From Agrypnia vestita (Eukaryota > Arthropoda > Insecta > Trichoptera > Phryganeidae), in the NCBI GenBank assembly GCA_016648135.1, contig JADDOH010011269.1:57699-121698 (forward strand): a stretch of 64,000 bases of DNA, written 5' to 3'. How positions within the stretch are numbered: the stretch's first letter is position 1; each line of letters opens with the position of its first letter. Positions 1-11,577 of the stretch are shown in pieces. Both the position numbers and the translations under genes were made by a program. The notes under the pieces are model-generated. The model made no database searches. It was not told the origin of the DNA and worked only from the letters and a program-made list of their open reading frames with translations.

Positions 1-382
1 AAAAATAATATAGTGAGAAATAATGTTTACGAAACTTTATTAATAGGCATGATGATTCAAAAATCTTTCAATAAAAAGTATATAAACTAAACAAAAAATG
101 TGCGGATGGAAATCGGAACTTGTTTGATTTATTGGTTCACTTGAATTTTCTATTTCAGTTTTGCAAAAGTTTCCATTTTGAACAAGAGCGTCTCTATTCT
201 ATGACAAGAGCATGCCACTAATAAGCATGTGTGTTTGATTGTTAGCTTTGGGCATGCTTATTTATGAGCATGCCACTAATAAGCATGCCAGTAATGAGCA
301 AGTGTGTACAGTTGTTAGGGCATGCTTATTAGTGGCATGCTCATTAGCATGCCAGTAAAGAAGCATGTGTATCTGTACCTTA
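1..382 (+). repeat. Interspersed GCATGC-rich repeat, copy 1
   Basis: This segment is homologous to 29737-30172 in the same orientation. Shared landmarks are AGAAATAATGTTTA near the left, TTCACTTGAATTTTCTATTT in the middle and GCATGTGTATCTGTACCTTA at the right. It is full of GCATGC words and holds perfect 25-bp inverted arms at 265-289 and 319-343. The left end is cut by the window. I see no coding sequence; the class is unknown. Confidence 0.75.
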
Positions 383-3059
383 ATATAAACAAAACTCTGG
401 GTCGGGCGATAGGTACATGGCACAGGGTTGAACAGGTACCGCTACATATTTATTAAGCAGCGACAGAAATTAACCTCAAAATTTAAAAAAGCTAATACCT
501 ATATACTTATTTATTAGTAAATACACGCATTTTTATTTACATTCATCCAATACAGAGAAAAGTTTGAGTGAGTCTTTTTCTTGCGTATAAAGAATTTATA
601 ATGAAAACTTTGTTTTTATGGGTTAAATTATTTAAAATATTAAGACAAATCTGTAAAATAAAGTATCGCTATTCATATGAAGAAAACATTTGAAAAATAA
701 TTTAAAAGCAGGATATTCATGAAACAAAGGAAAACAAAGTACAGGCTGCTCGTGAAGACTACGCGAATGTGTACACATGTTAACATTGATCCCTTTCTTC
801 CGTCAGGAAAATAAATGTTTCAACATTTCTCCCTTGCACATTATGCGCGGTAGAACCTTCAGCTTGCAGGGTCGTCAAAACAGGACCTACCCGTTTCATT
901 GTTTGAATTGTCGGAATCCAATTACATTTTGCGGTTTTTGTGCCATAAATCGCATATATTTTCTGCAAACTAGTTAAATTCTGCACGAAAGAATATTTTG
1001 TACAATTCGTATTTTTTTCGAGAACAATTTCATAGATTTTTGGGGAAGGCGTGGTGAAGTCGTAGAATGAAAGACGAATGCGGTTTCGTTATTTTGTTTA
1101 TTTCTTACAGGAGATAAGCTTCGTGAGCAAGTGAAGATGTGCAAGCAAAACAACAGCGTATAATATAGAACACGCGTGACGGGAAGTCTTCCCGAGACGA
1201 AAGCGTAGCAAGGCCAGCGATCGGCTTACTGTGGAGGCTTGATTATGATGTATTATTCTTATTTGGGTTCTAGCCCCTATAAATAACCCCTCTGTGTTTC
1301 TTAAGGTTTTTTATATCTACATTTGCAGTATCTTGTCCTTAATTTATTGGCCTCCTTGTTTGACCCTAATCAGCAGTATTGTGATAGCAAGACAATATTG
1401 CTTGACCTTCCCATCTAAATTATTTTGTCGATTTGACACTTTTGGAACACATTATTGGGTCGAGTAGGCACAAATTTGTTTAGCTAGCGCGAATGACGTG
1501 ATGGCTCTACATATTAAATGAAAATTGAATAACAGAATTTCAATTTTCACTATACATTTGATTGGTTCTAGGTGATAATTGATAGCCAAAGTTGTCTAAG
1601 AAGCAACAAACTTTCTAACATAATTGAATATCTGAAACAATGAAACAAAGTTTATACGGTACAAATACACGGTATTTTATTTGCTGTGAAAATATGTTCT
1701 TCAAATAAAAATAAATAGCAGTATAACAGTTTTTCAATTTTCAAACATCTTGTCGGTTTTCTGTTTGAAAAATTATCATCAGAAAAAATTTATTATATTT
1801 TCAAAAAAATTTCAACTTTATTGATTTGCGGACCGGACAATCTTTTCATTAGACTGACCATTGTCTCGGTTCTTTACATAAATAAATACATTACGTACTA
1901 TAAAAATAGACTAGTCACTGAAAAACAAATCTGAGACATCTAGTTTCTGCTGTCTTCTATTGCGTGCTAAATGTATCAGTCAGAAAGAGATAGAAATAAT
2001 TTTCATAGCCATGTATAAGAAAGGACAATAAAACATAATTTTTAACAACGAATGCATATGAAGTTAGTAGTGAATTGCGTACTTATTCTATGGTCTTTTC
2101 TCTTTCTTTCTTACAGCTCAGCATACGTGTAGAAGAGATACAAATATAAACAGGGTTGTGTAATGTATTAATATTTTATATATATATTGCGCGGACGTTT
2201 ATACATTTTGGACACCCCTAGACCAACTCCCGCAATGTTCGTCTATGTTCACAGTCATTTGTGTTGTTGTTCTGTGCCTTAGAGTATATACAATCCATAT
2301 ACTCTAAGTTCTGTGCAGTAGATGTTTTGGTTTTAATTAGTCTATATTTATAGTACGTCTATGGTTCTTTAGTTGTTATGTTTTCCTTCTTTCGGAGCCC
2401 CGATTTCCCTGCTTTGAGATACATGCTCAAAATATTGAAGCTTTCGGATTTCTTCTGTTTCATGAACCTTTTTTCATCCTTCTTGTGAACCATAATCGAA
2501 AAATTCATTGTAAAACAGTAATGGAAAGTCAAATAAAAGTGATTGTTTAGTATCTACGTATAAAACTAAAGATGATATTCTCCACTCAAAAACGTTTATT
2601 TTTTTTGGAAAGAACTTGCATTCGGGGTGCGATATTAAATCGGTTTTATACGATTGAACAGAAATGTCTATTTTAACGCAACGTAAATCGAAGCCGCATC
2701 TAATTTTGAAAGCCCTGTTTGTACGTAATACATTGTGCAGACAAGTTCCCTCCAAAATTGGTTGATTGACTTAGGTTCGGAGAGTCTTCGTGACGTGGAG
2801 TGACGGGCCGACATTCATTGTTTGGAAGGTTTAAAATGGTGTTGAGTTCGGCACTTCCAGCGATCCCCTCTCAAAATTCACTTTTGTTTTTGTTCGTATA
2901 ATCAAAAAGGAAGAGCAGCGCCGTCCAAGCAGCCATTTTGTGTATTTTGACAGCGCGGGAAATGTTGATTTTGCAAACATGGAATTATTGTGAAATGTGA
3001 TTCGATAAGGTTTCGTGTAAATTTAATGTTACTACTAGCTGTTACCTGTCACAAATGAC
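383..3059. other. Anonymous AT-rich DNA without a recognisable gene
   Basis: No reading frame here resembles a known protein; the small ORFs at 777-986 lie on opposite strands of the same bases and look random. Positions 541-634 are a repeat also found at 60228-60357 (shared words TTCTTGCGTATAAAGAATTT and GAAAACTTTGTTTTTATGGG). A CG-richer patch at about 1150-1230 has no assignable identity. Confidence 0.6.
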
Positions 3060-3310
3060 GGAACATTGATTCGCGTCTTTGCTAAGCCCTAGCATATATT
3101 TATATTATCTTTTTGGCTATTGTTGTCACCTTTGCGTTTGCTGACCCGGGGTTCAAGCCCCATCTTCGGACGTTCAATTTTTTTTTTAGCCGCGAATTTG
3201 AACGAAATTACGTACGTTACACGAATTTACGGGGACAGATCGACAGACGGAAGGACAGACGGACGGACAGACGCACATATAACGAAATTATTATATTTAG
3301 ATAGATAATT
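3060..3310 (+). repeat. Possible tRNA-derived SINE with GACG-rich tail
   Basis: A T-arm-like stem, CCGGGGTTCAAGCCCC at about 3146-3161, resembles the B box of an RNA polymerase III promoter. It is followed by a T-run and a tail of GACAGACGG units near 3238-3272. No convincing A box is seen upstream, so the SINE call is tentative; it could be a chance tRNA-like arm within another repeat. Confidence 0.4.
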
Positions 3311-3329
3311 AAATTATTTTAAGTTACCT

Positions 3330-3730
3330 ACTCAGATAGTAGTCATAGGTCCGCTCTGCACTCACTAATACAATGTAGTACTACATTACATTGAAGTGTA
3401 GTTCACACTACCTACACACACTTCAAAGTTATTAAAAGTATATACTTCAAATAGTACACTTCATTTCAAAGCGAACTTTCAAGTGTGTATACTACAAAGT
3501 ATTCACACTTGAAAGTAATCGAAAACGAAGAAATCTCTGGAAAATGAAACAACCCCCCCTCCATGGTTTTAAAAATTTTGGGACTGAATGAAGAATGTTA
3601 CTTACTTCATTAGTACTACAGTTTCGTAGAACTACAATTAGTTCGCTTCATGCACTTTTTACTACAAATGTAGTGTACCCTTTGTAGTCTTCAAACTGGT
3701 GAACGTGTGTGTGTTGTAATCTTCATTTTG
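3330..3730. repeat. Cluster of short inverted and direct motifs, MITE-like
   Basis: Variants of TGAAGTGTAGT, ACTACATTACATTG, ACTTCAAAG and AGTACTAC recur in both orientations. Such clusters resemble subterminal repeats of hAT-like elements. A related cluster (TGAAGTGTG words) lies at 8020-8110. I could not find terminal inverted repeats or a target duplication, so limits are approximate. Confidence 0.45.
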
Positions 3731-4380
3731 AAATGCAGTTTTTCCCTTCGCAGATAGATTTTGTATTTTTTTAAAGAATAATTGTATATTTCAAATACGG
3801 TATTTAATTCAAATACGATAGAATATGATTTTTCTAATTTTATATAGGTATTGTTTATTATTTCGGATATAGTATAGTGATGGTATTAACTAAATTCTAG
3901 CCGTTTGATAGTAAGCAGCTGAAGCAAGTCGATAAATTCAAATAACGTGTTGTGGAATTTTCCAGTGATGGGAGGCAAGAAAGTGAAATAGATGGATGAA
4001 CCGGAGGTGTGGCCGGCGTTGCCGGCTTTATAGCTTTATTATGTAGCTATGTATGTAAGGTTTTCGATACGCGTTTTAATTTTCTAATCCTATCAAAGAA
4101 TTATATTATGTTGCCAAAAAAAATGGTTGCTTATATTTGTGCACGCGCGTTAGTAGTCATACTTCTTTGGCATACATAAAATACCATGTACTGTATTGTA
4201 TACCTTGCGTTGAAACATTTATTTGAAACCAGCTATGTTCCAACGCACGGTATACAGCGCAAGCAAAAATTTCCATCAATGACAGTTCTCCATCAACGGG
4301 CGAAAAATCTAAAATACACATTAAATGCAGTACCTACGTACCAAATTGCATTTTGCTTATATAAAGAAAATGATATATTA

Positions 4381-4508
4381 AGCACATAATTCAATAATCA
4401 TAATAACAAATTATGAATTTGATCATAATTATTATGAAAAATACACCAGCAAAAAGAAAATAAACAACAGCGCCCGGATTACATGCAATTTTCAAAACAC
4501 CATTTTGT
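4381..4508 (+). repeat. Interspersed repeat paired with 53860-53975
   Basis: Both places share ATTATGAATTTGATC, GAAAAATACA and the string ACAGCGCCCGGAT in the same order and orientation. No protein similarity is visible. The preceding bases 4180-4380 carry an unremarkable 67-codon ORF that I do not call. Confidence 0.6.
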
Positions 4509-4539
4509 TAATAATAATAGCAATAGGAGCAGTGAAGAG

Positions 4540-5170
4540 AGACCCAACACATACCGAGGGCCGTTTTTTGAGAAATAGCTATCATATCAGGCCATGCACT
4601 TTCGCCACCCGATTCGGCATTTTTTAGCGCTTAAGTTTAATCCTCCCCACCCCACTTAAACTCCACACAAAACCGCTTCACTGTCTCCTAGGTACAATGT
4701 AGAGGAGGGGAAAAAAAGATAAAGAAATTAACACATAACAATAGTAAACAATAAAAGAAATATAATGAAACATGATATACATATACGTGAGGAATATATA
4801 AGTTAAGCCCCAAAGAATACGAATTCTTAATAAGTGAGGCTCGGGGTACTATGAGCAAAAGTTCCCATATTGGCCCTGCACTGTCGCCACGCAGTTAGGC
4901 ATTATTTTAATGCTAAAGTGGTCATCGTCGCTACGCGGATGATACTTGAGTGAGTGTAAGCGGCCGCACAAAACCTCTTCTCTGTGTCTGTTTGCAAGGA
5001 TGAGGAAATTATAATTTGTTAGATAACAATACAATGACATATTAACTTGAAATGACATGTAAATCACACGAAAGTGAAAAGGCTCTGAGAAGTGAATGGA
5101 AACCCACCGCATTCCCAGGACCGTTTTACGAGTGAAAGCTCCCAAATCGGTCCTACTCATACGTCGCCTG
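4540..5170. repeat. Dispersed repeat, CCGTTTTACGAGTGAAAGCT family
   Basis: Related blocks at about 4555-4690, 4855-4985 and 5105-5165 carry variants of an ACCGTTTTACGAG-AAAGCTCCC module and a CGCACAAAACC-TCTCTGT module. Further copies are at 24545-24640 (opposite strand) and 43795-43965. The 103-codon minus ORF over 4849-5160 overlaps the repeat and shows no protein family. Confidence 0.55.
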
Positions 5171-5424
5171 GTTTACAATATTTACTCCAAAGGCCATCTC
5201 CGTGCCACATGCATTTTTCAAGAAATCGTTTTCAACAAATTGACGTCGTCACTTATAAGAATTGCTTTTGGTTAAATATCACTCAGAAAACCGCCGTTAT
5301 GAGTTGTGAATTCATGGTGTGAAAGTATTCCGTTGCATCCTTAAATTTCACTCTGAACGCGTCTAAAGAAGTACGTATTCTTTAAACATGTCGCTAAGAA
5401 ACGGCTGATAATTATGCAGCATTA

Positions 5425-5685
5425 TATATGTGAGGTATAAAAGCAAATACAGCAATATTATTAGGATTACTAATTTATAATGTACTGAATTCGAGATTTT
5501 ATAAGAAATATAGCATATACGTTTAAATAAAACATTATTTTGGTTTGGATATACACTTAAAATCTAGAATTCATTAATTTTAAATTAGTAATCCTCGGTG
5601 ACTGCATTCGAAATATTTTTGGATTTTTTTCGGATATTGCTGCATTTATTTTTATACCCCACGTATTCAGTATGAAATAAGATTT
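5425..5685. mobile_element. MITE, GTATAAAAGCAAA family, copy 1
   Basis: The left end (GTATAAAAGCAAATACAGCA) recurs inverted at the right end (TGCTGCATTTATTTTTATAC). A second inner pair, ATTAGGATTACTAATTT and AATTAGTAATCCTC, also mirrors. The same structure occurs at about 41445-42265, where a LINE fragment has landed inside it. It is too short to encode a transposase, so it is called a non-autonomous inverted-repeat element. Confidence 0.7.
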
Positions 5686-5759
5686 TTATGAATCTTTTAT
5701 GCAAAAAAAATATTTTCCCAAAAATCATCAATAATTGGTACGTCCGAATTTCACTTATT

Positions 5760-6125
5760 GCCCGGAGGATGTTTCACTCATCGGAAGCGTGGAGGGCTCA
5801 GATAGCGGTGGGAAATTACCATTGGCAAGAACCTATAATATAACCAACCACCCACCCTACAGGTACCGACCAACCCCACAAGGATAACGGTACAATAAGG
5901 GTCCCGAGTACGAAGGAACCAACGCGATCAATTCACCCGTAAAACGCAGCCCTCTTGCATACCGACACATTTTCGCGAGGGGCCGAGGATGTCGAGGGCG
6001 TTTTCCCCCCTCGAACCTGGCCTGTAACTGACAGATAACCTGGCCAGCATCATGCCTGACGGACCAGCCGTAAAATATTACATTGTTCGCACGCAAAATT
6101 TGACGGCCTGGCAACGTTCTCCGAA
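5760..6125. other. GC-richer island, possible conserved non-coding DNA or old exon
   Basis: GC content is visibly higher than in the flanks and the sequence does not repeat elsewhere in the window. An 85-codon minus ORF covers most of it, but its translation matches nothing I know. Similar isolated islands lie near 18.5, 25.9, 32.0, 40.8, 47.7, 52.7, 58.1 and 59.1 kb. Confidence 0.3.
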
Positions 6126-6160
6126 TCTAGAACGATTATCTATTTTTTCTATGGCGGTGT

Positions 6161-7195
6161 TTGTTGAAATGTATTGTGTTCGGTGAGTCGCTCACCATTG
6201 CGAAAACTCATTATAAATGCGTGAATATAATCGCGCTGTCGAAAGCCAATTACTTTATTGTATTTTTAATTGTATTATCAGCAGTTTGTAAGGATCGTGA
6301 TGAGCAGGTAAAGTTAAACAATAACAACGATTGTTATCGTTATTTTGGTAATTGTATCACAACACTCATAAACAGAGGCGACGTATTTATTTACGCCTGT
6401 GTATTTACTTACTTAATTAATTAACATTTACGACTTTTACAACTTAAGAGGAGACATTTGGAATGTAGTCATTAGTCTACACTCATAGTCTGATTAGTGT
6501 GTGATTTATTGAGTGAGGGGAATGTGGAATATACCCAAGGGATTTTTGAATAGGTACTTGTCATTAAAAATCCAAGACAGGAAGCAGAAATTGTATCCTG
6601 TTTTAATGTCTACATATATGATGGTGCAATATCGCTTTCCAACATCCAACAGTTATGCAGCAATGGAATATAAATCATTTGAAAAACGTTTTCGAAAAAA
6701 TTATTTCGCTTTCGTCGTCTTTGAAGGATTTTGGCTTTTGCCTCTATAGATAGTCATAAAAGTTTAAGGTTCCATTCCACCAAATAGTCATTATTGCCGT
6801 TTCCAACTCATCCATCTTCGAAACTAGTCCGTGCGCCTGATAAGACATTAACTTTTGATCCATATTACTAGAGATACCGTCCTAAAGTTGTTTCACAGTG
6901 GTAAAATCACATAATAGTGCCTTCGTCCCACCAGATTTTCGATAAGAAGAAGGTGTCACAACTGCTCACTTTTGTCTACTTGTAATTCCAAATTGAAGGT
7001 CTATAATTAAATGAAATATTAAATGTAATGTAAAAGCACAATATCTTGTAGAGCAAACAATTTTCTTTCAAATAAAGTGATAATTTAACCTTTACTAATC
7101 TGTTATACTTTTGGCGCGCATTTTAAAATTAAAAAAAACGGACAAAACTTATGCTAACTCCTAAAATCATTCAAATGTTAAAATGTATGGATTAT
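6161..7195. other. Anonymous AT-rich DNA
   Basis: Two short plus-strand ORFs (6161-6424 and 6513-6749) have no family resemblance or splice context that I can support. No tandem or inverted repeat of note. Confidence 0.5.
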
Positions 7196-7335
7196 ACTGT
7201 ATTAACATTACATCGTGTAAAGTGATCACTTAAGCCAGCCGTATGGTAGGTTGACTACTTTCCCAAATAAAAAATAGCTTCATCTCCATGAGACACCTAT
7301 AATATATCTTGATTAATATACAAATTATTCTCGAT
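7196..7335 (+). mobile_element. Long-TIR MITE family (GTGATCACTTAAGCC), partial copy a
   Basis: The segment carries the family core GTAAAGTGATCACTTAAGCC and the terminal word CTCCATGAGACACCTATAA. The full form is best seen at 17319-17638 and 45765-46165. This copy is one-sided and shortened in the middle. Confidence 0.65.
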
Positions 7336-8640
7336 GCACTCATAATACAGGCAGTATATCCAAATGCATAAAAAATTGGACATGTTCTTGTCCCCTCGCG
7401 CAAGTTGGAGGAAGGGATGGATGGATGGGTGGGTTTAATGAACACCGAAGTCGGGTGGTTTTGCGGCCTCCAAATGGTATTGTGGCCGAGGAGGATGCTC
7501 ATTAAATATCTGCCGCGGGCGACTCACTCTGCGGCGCCATATTCATGTCTGATGTTGACAAATACACCGAGCTCAAGTTGTCTGCTGCGAAATTATTCGC
7601 AGTATTTGTACACATCATGGCATATTACATTTGCAAAGTCGTACTTACATTGTATAACTGACACATTTTTATTATAATTTATCTAAAACTTAACAGGCCA
7701 CTATTCCAAAATTAACCTACTTTTTTTTTACTTTTATCTAATGGAAATCAGAGTAGGTACCGGGTAACACCTACTGAAGTAATTCATTCATGTTGTGTAG
7801 GATCTAGGCCTGCCGGACTTCACGCCGCTCGTATCGAACCAAATCCACCAATCGGAGCTCGATGCGAGCACCATCGACATTTTATCCATCAATGTGTCGA
7901 TCTCTGTCGTCACACAGAGGGAGGCAATTTCGAAGTCGATTTACATCAACTAAACAAAAAAACCCGCCAAAAATTTTATATTATTAAAAATTACAAGTAT
8001 TCATTCTCTCCATTTCACTAAAAGTCACACTTCAATTTAAAGTTTGAAGTGTGTCATTTGAAGTGTGCAGTTCACTTACAAACGTGTGAAGTGTACATTT
8101 ATACATTATACAGTGTACATTGGTCGTTCAACGGTTGTACATTATACAGGGTACATTGGCCATCATTGGCCGACCCGACACGATGACTTTGTAAGCCCAG
8201 TTAAGCCTTACGTGGATAAGAGCGATTGCAGAGTATAATAACAAATTGTATTTGTTATATTTATTATATTTAAGACCCAAAAAATAAGTGTTATTAAACG
8301 GTTTTGGGTGCATCCAATTATAAAAATGAGATATTTAGATGTCCCTACTATCTAAAATGTATTTGAAAAACTAACTGATGACCCGGACAAGTTTTTAAAT
8401 TACTTCCGTATGACTAAAGGCACTTTCGATTATTTACGAATGAACCTGATAAATAACATTTGGAAAATTCAAAATATGGCGGAATAAAAGCGTCGACATA
8501 GGAATACCATGCGAAGAATGTCAAATATAACGAAATATCTACCAATGTCAAACTAGAAATGCTATTTTATGTTACTAAGGGGAGAGTGAAAGAAAAAATA
8601 TTAGGCAAAGAGTGAATAAAGCAAAGATAATTTGCATAAT
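7336..8640. other. Anonymous DNA with one subterminal-repeat-like cluster
   Basis: No gene is recognised. Positions 7800-7880 share CCACCAATCGGAGCT with CCACCAATCAGAGCT near 54030, suggesting another old repeat. At 8020-8110 short TGAAGTGTG words in both orientations resemble the cluster at 3330-3730. Confidence 0.45.
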
Positions 8641-8664
8641 ATGCCTTTAAAACTTAAAAGAAAG

Positions 8665-9131
8665 GTTTAACAGACTATTGTTAGACCAGCGATAATGTAT
8701 GGCACCGAATGCTGGACTACGTACAACTCCTACTCTAGGCAACTCGAAACAGCAGATGCGAATGCGAAGAGTAGAATTAAAATATAGGATTAAAATTTCA
8801 TGTGTTCGTGGTAGTCTGGGTGTCAGGGACATAATCATTAAGCTGGAGGAGTGACAGTTGAGATCGTAGGTATGTGCACATAAGACGGAAACCACCAGAC
8901 CACACGGTGAAGCAGGCAATGTCTATGGAGCTTCATCGACAGTCATCCAGAGAAAGAACAAAGAACTCCTGGATGACTCAATGCCCCAACATATTAGAGA
9001 GAAACGGCCTGGATAAAATCGATACCAGAACCGAAGAAGATACAGCCTGAGAACGAGAAGAGCCGACCCCAACAGCCTACCTAGGTAATGAGTTGGGACA
9101 GTGCAAGGAAGAAGAAGAAGAAAAAGAAGAC
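8665..9131 (+). mobile_element. 3' end of an RTE-like LINE, degenerate
   Basis: One frame from about 8673 reads TIVRPAIMYGTECWTT, the motif just past the reverse-transcriptase core in RTE-type LINEs. The rest is broken by stops and frameshifts. It ends with GAGAAGAGCCGACCCCAACA followed by a GAA/AAG-rich tail at 9108-9130, as expected for a 5'-truncated RTE insertion. A second, shorter copy is at 38575-38832. The reading frame is dead, so this is a relic and not a gene. Confidence 0.75.
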
Positions 9132-9907
9132 AATTTGCATATTATGGAAAGAATAAAGAGCTTCGTAAGTGAATATAATTTTCTGGCAAAAAGTGTAATT
9201 TTGACGGTATTTTGATAACGATTTTGAAAGCATGTTTGTGTATTTTAGAGGCATTTAATAATAATATTAATTTTAAAATCCACACGAGATATTTGAATCT
9301 TTTACATATGTAATTTACGTAATAGTTACTGTGTGTTCGTCTTTTCGAAATTATGTACAATGATATCGAGTATGGACGTTAATAACGATCGATGTGGTTT
9401 ATACGAAGTTTGTTAGTTTTTCGAAATTAATGAGTGTCTTTAAAATTTAGAAAATAAAAGAGAGCAGTGTATTTGTCAGGAATAACTGCCAATCAACTAT
9501 TTAAAAATGTTCCATTTGAATTTGGATTTGACAACTGATTTGATAAGTTTGTGAAATTTCTGTTTGAATCTTTTAACAGTATTTAAAATGATTTCTCAAA
9601 ATTCATTTTAAGAAAAAATGAGTGCTTTAAAAACAAGGTAGGTACTTAACTGGTGTTCTACGTGTAAAATTTGGCTGGAGCGGAGGTTTAAAGGTAGAGA
9701 ACACTTAACGGAGACCACTAACCGAACTAAATTTCTAATATCAAAATACATAATTTTCAATGTAACAATGTCCGTAACTAACGATAAAATAACACCATCA
9801 TTGTCTAACTAGCAATAATTTTTCTGATTTTGCGAACCACATCATGGATAATTCTCATTATTTTCATATCATTAAAAGATTTGGCAGATACTTCGTGGTG
9901 CAACATT
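9132..9907. other. Anonymous AT-rich DNA
   Basis: No coding similarity, tandem repeat or inverted repeat that I can support. Confidence 0.5.
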
Positions 9908-9965
9908 ATAATTTAAAATATGTTTTACTTTACTTTGTAATACACACAGAATATGAGCTATTAAA

Positions 9966-10022
9966 TAACAACTATAGTTTCGAGAGGAGCAGTCCCTCTC
10001 ATCATCAGGTATAGATAATAAC
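9966..10022 (-). ncRNA. Hammerhead-ribozyme-like motif, family 1, left arm
   Basis: On the minus strand, CTGATGA (10002-10008) is followed by one extra base, a GAGAGG/CCTCTC stem II, GAAA (9978-9981) and the self-complementary ACTATAGT at 9971-9978. It mirrors the plus-strand copy at 10026-10090. Confidence 0.65.
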
Positions 10023-10025
10023 AGA

Positions 10026-10090
10026 GTTATTATCTATACCTGATGATGAGAGGGACTGCTCCTCTCGAAACTATAGTTGTAATTTAATAG
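10026..10090 (+). ncRNA. Hammerhead-ribozyme-like motif, family 1, right arm
   Basis: Core CTGATGA is at 10040-10046, then one extra T, then stem II GAGAGG/CCTCTC (10048-10053 with 10061-10066) and GAAA (10067-10070). The loopless stem III ACUAUAGU is at 10070-10077, with the predicted cleavage site after U10078. Stem I pairs GUA (10079-10081) with UAC (10037-10039), continues through an internal loop, then pairs UAAUA (10085-10089) with UAUUA (10028-10032). Known hammerheads with diminished stem III act as dimers; activity here is inferred. Confidence 0.7.
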
Positions 10091-10470
10091 CTCATATTGT
10101 GTGTGTATTACAAAGTAAAGTAAAACATATTTTAAATTATCATTATTTTCATTTATATACTATCAAACTTCTCCATCCCATCGCGCTTAAAAGTAATAAA
10201 ATCAATAATTTTTTATGTTTAGAAATTAAAAAGAATTAAAACTCTGGTATTATCTATACCTGATGATGAGAGGGACTGCTCCTCTCGAAACTATAGTTGT
10301 AATTTAATAGCTCATATTGTGTGTGTATTACAAAGTAAAGTAAAACATATTTTAAATTATCATTATTTTCATTTATATACTATCAAACTTCTCCATCCCA
10401 TCGCGCTTAAAAGTAATAAAATCAATAATTTTTTATGTTTAGAAATTAAAAAGAATTAAAACTCTGGTAT
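10031..10470 (+). repeat. Perfect 220-bp tandem duplication
   Basis: Bases 10031-10250 and 10251-10470 are identical as far as I can read, implying a very recent event or an assembly artefact. Each unit starts with the stem I strand of the hammerhead core and ends with ACTCTGGTAT. Tandem copies of this kind are also a known insertion format of Penelope-like elements. Confidence 0.92.
10246..10310 (+). ncRNA. Hammerhead-ribozyme-like motif, family 1, tandem copy
   Basis: This is the same motif shifted by exactly 220 bp, with all core bases and the stem I internal-loop pairing kept. Two tandem plus-strand copies would let a transcript be cut into a unit-length 220-nt RNA if the ribozymes work. 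Confidence 0.7.
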
Positions 10471-11055
10471 TAATTTGCTTAACTTAATTGATTACTCTCC
10501 TCCTCTCTCAATGTTACCGTTACAACCAACAATACATAAGTAACTTAAACAAATTAATAATTGGTATTGAACTCAGTCAATGTAAAAATACTATATTTAA
10601 AAGTGGTGAGTTTAATACTTCACCCGTCGATGAGCAGTAAAATATAAAAAATATTTTTAAACTCATGTAGAGGCAACAAAGTTAACGTTTTTCACCTAGT
10701 TTAATGATCATTAGAAAAATACTGTTTGCGGGCAGGTAGGTACTGCGTAAATTCAAATCAACGGGGAGATTTTTGCAATGCGCCATTCTCATAATAATAT
10801 GTAATTTCCCACCCCGCAAACTAGTGTTGTGCCGTGAGCCCTAAACAATGGCTGCCATGCGAGGGAATAGAATAAAAGCTTTTATTATAAACGTATAACT
10901 CTCTCCACCCCGCTCCCCTCGCGTGAAAGCTCCCCTCCCCCCTCCCTCACGCCACACAAAGTAGGTACCTACCAATTTATATTAGGGGAGACAATAAGCG
11001 AATTAAATAGCGTTTTAAAGGTGCGTCGCTGTATTTTTTGCATAACATAATAATA
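10471..11055. other. Anonymous DNA with a C-rich tract
   Basis: No gene is recognised. Positions 10907-10949 are C-rich on the plus strand; the minus strand has five runs of at least three G, so a quadruplex is possible. Confidence 0.5.
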
Positions 11056-11180
11056 CAGGGTGTAACAGAGCTAGTCCACAATACTTTGCAGCTAGGTTTC
11101 TGATTAAATTATAAGACGTAAATATTCAAGCAACGTGACCTAATATCCATAGTTATGAAAATATGCGACACCAAAGTTTG
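11056..11180 (+). repeat. Interspersed repeat, TACAGGGTGT...GCGACACCAAAGTTTG family
   Basis: The right part, GACCTAATATCCATAGTTAT to ATGCGACACCAAAGTTTG, matches 21090-21140. The left part, TACAGGGT, begins homologous blocks at 21014 and 35829. Class unknown. Confidence 0.6.
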
Positions 11181-11341
11181 ATTTTTTTTAAAAATATTTT
11201 TGCAGGTGTCCAACAAAGATTGAAGCCTGAAGTTCGCGTCCGGTGCTATGCAATTTAAAGGAAATTTTTCTCTTGAATCACGTATTCTACCGATTTCTAT
11301 GTGTTTCTAATTTATTCTAAAACGATTTGGAATATTTATTG

Positions 11342-11535
11342 TTTTTTTTTTTAATAAATAGAAATGCGAACACGGAATACGTGTCGCATCAATATTCATA
11401 CTATTCTCAAACTAAACTAAAATCTGTGCCATTAAAAAAGGACTTAATTGCTGGTGTCCTGGAATAGGGTTCAAAATGCCGACCATCAGATCATTAGGCG
11501 AGCCTCATGACCACTACACCAACAAGTTATTCTAA
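11342..11535 (-). repeat. tRNA-derived SINE family A, diverged copy
   Basis: On the minus strand it starts with a worn tRNA-like head and ends with TGATGCGACACGTATTCCGT, a T-rich block and A-run. Better copies of the same family are at 13875-14052, 44972-45160 and 49101-49303. The B box is badly degraded here. Confidence 0.65.
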
Positions 11536-11577
11536 AATAATCAATATATTAATGTATATATACATATATATATAATA

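Larger units (their letters stand above)
9908..10140. repeat. Near-perfect 115-bp-arm palindrome carrying hammerhead cores
   Basis: Bases 9908-10022 are the reverse complement of 10026-10140 with about three differences and a 3-bp spacer (AGA). Each arm contains a CTGATGATG-stem-CGAAAC core, described separately. The right arm begins a 220-bp unit that is then duplicated perfectly. The structure resembles the head-to-head partial copies typical of Penelope-like elements. Confidence 0.9.
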
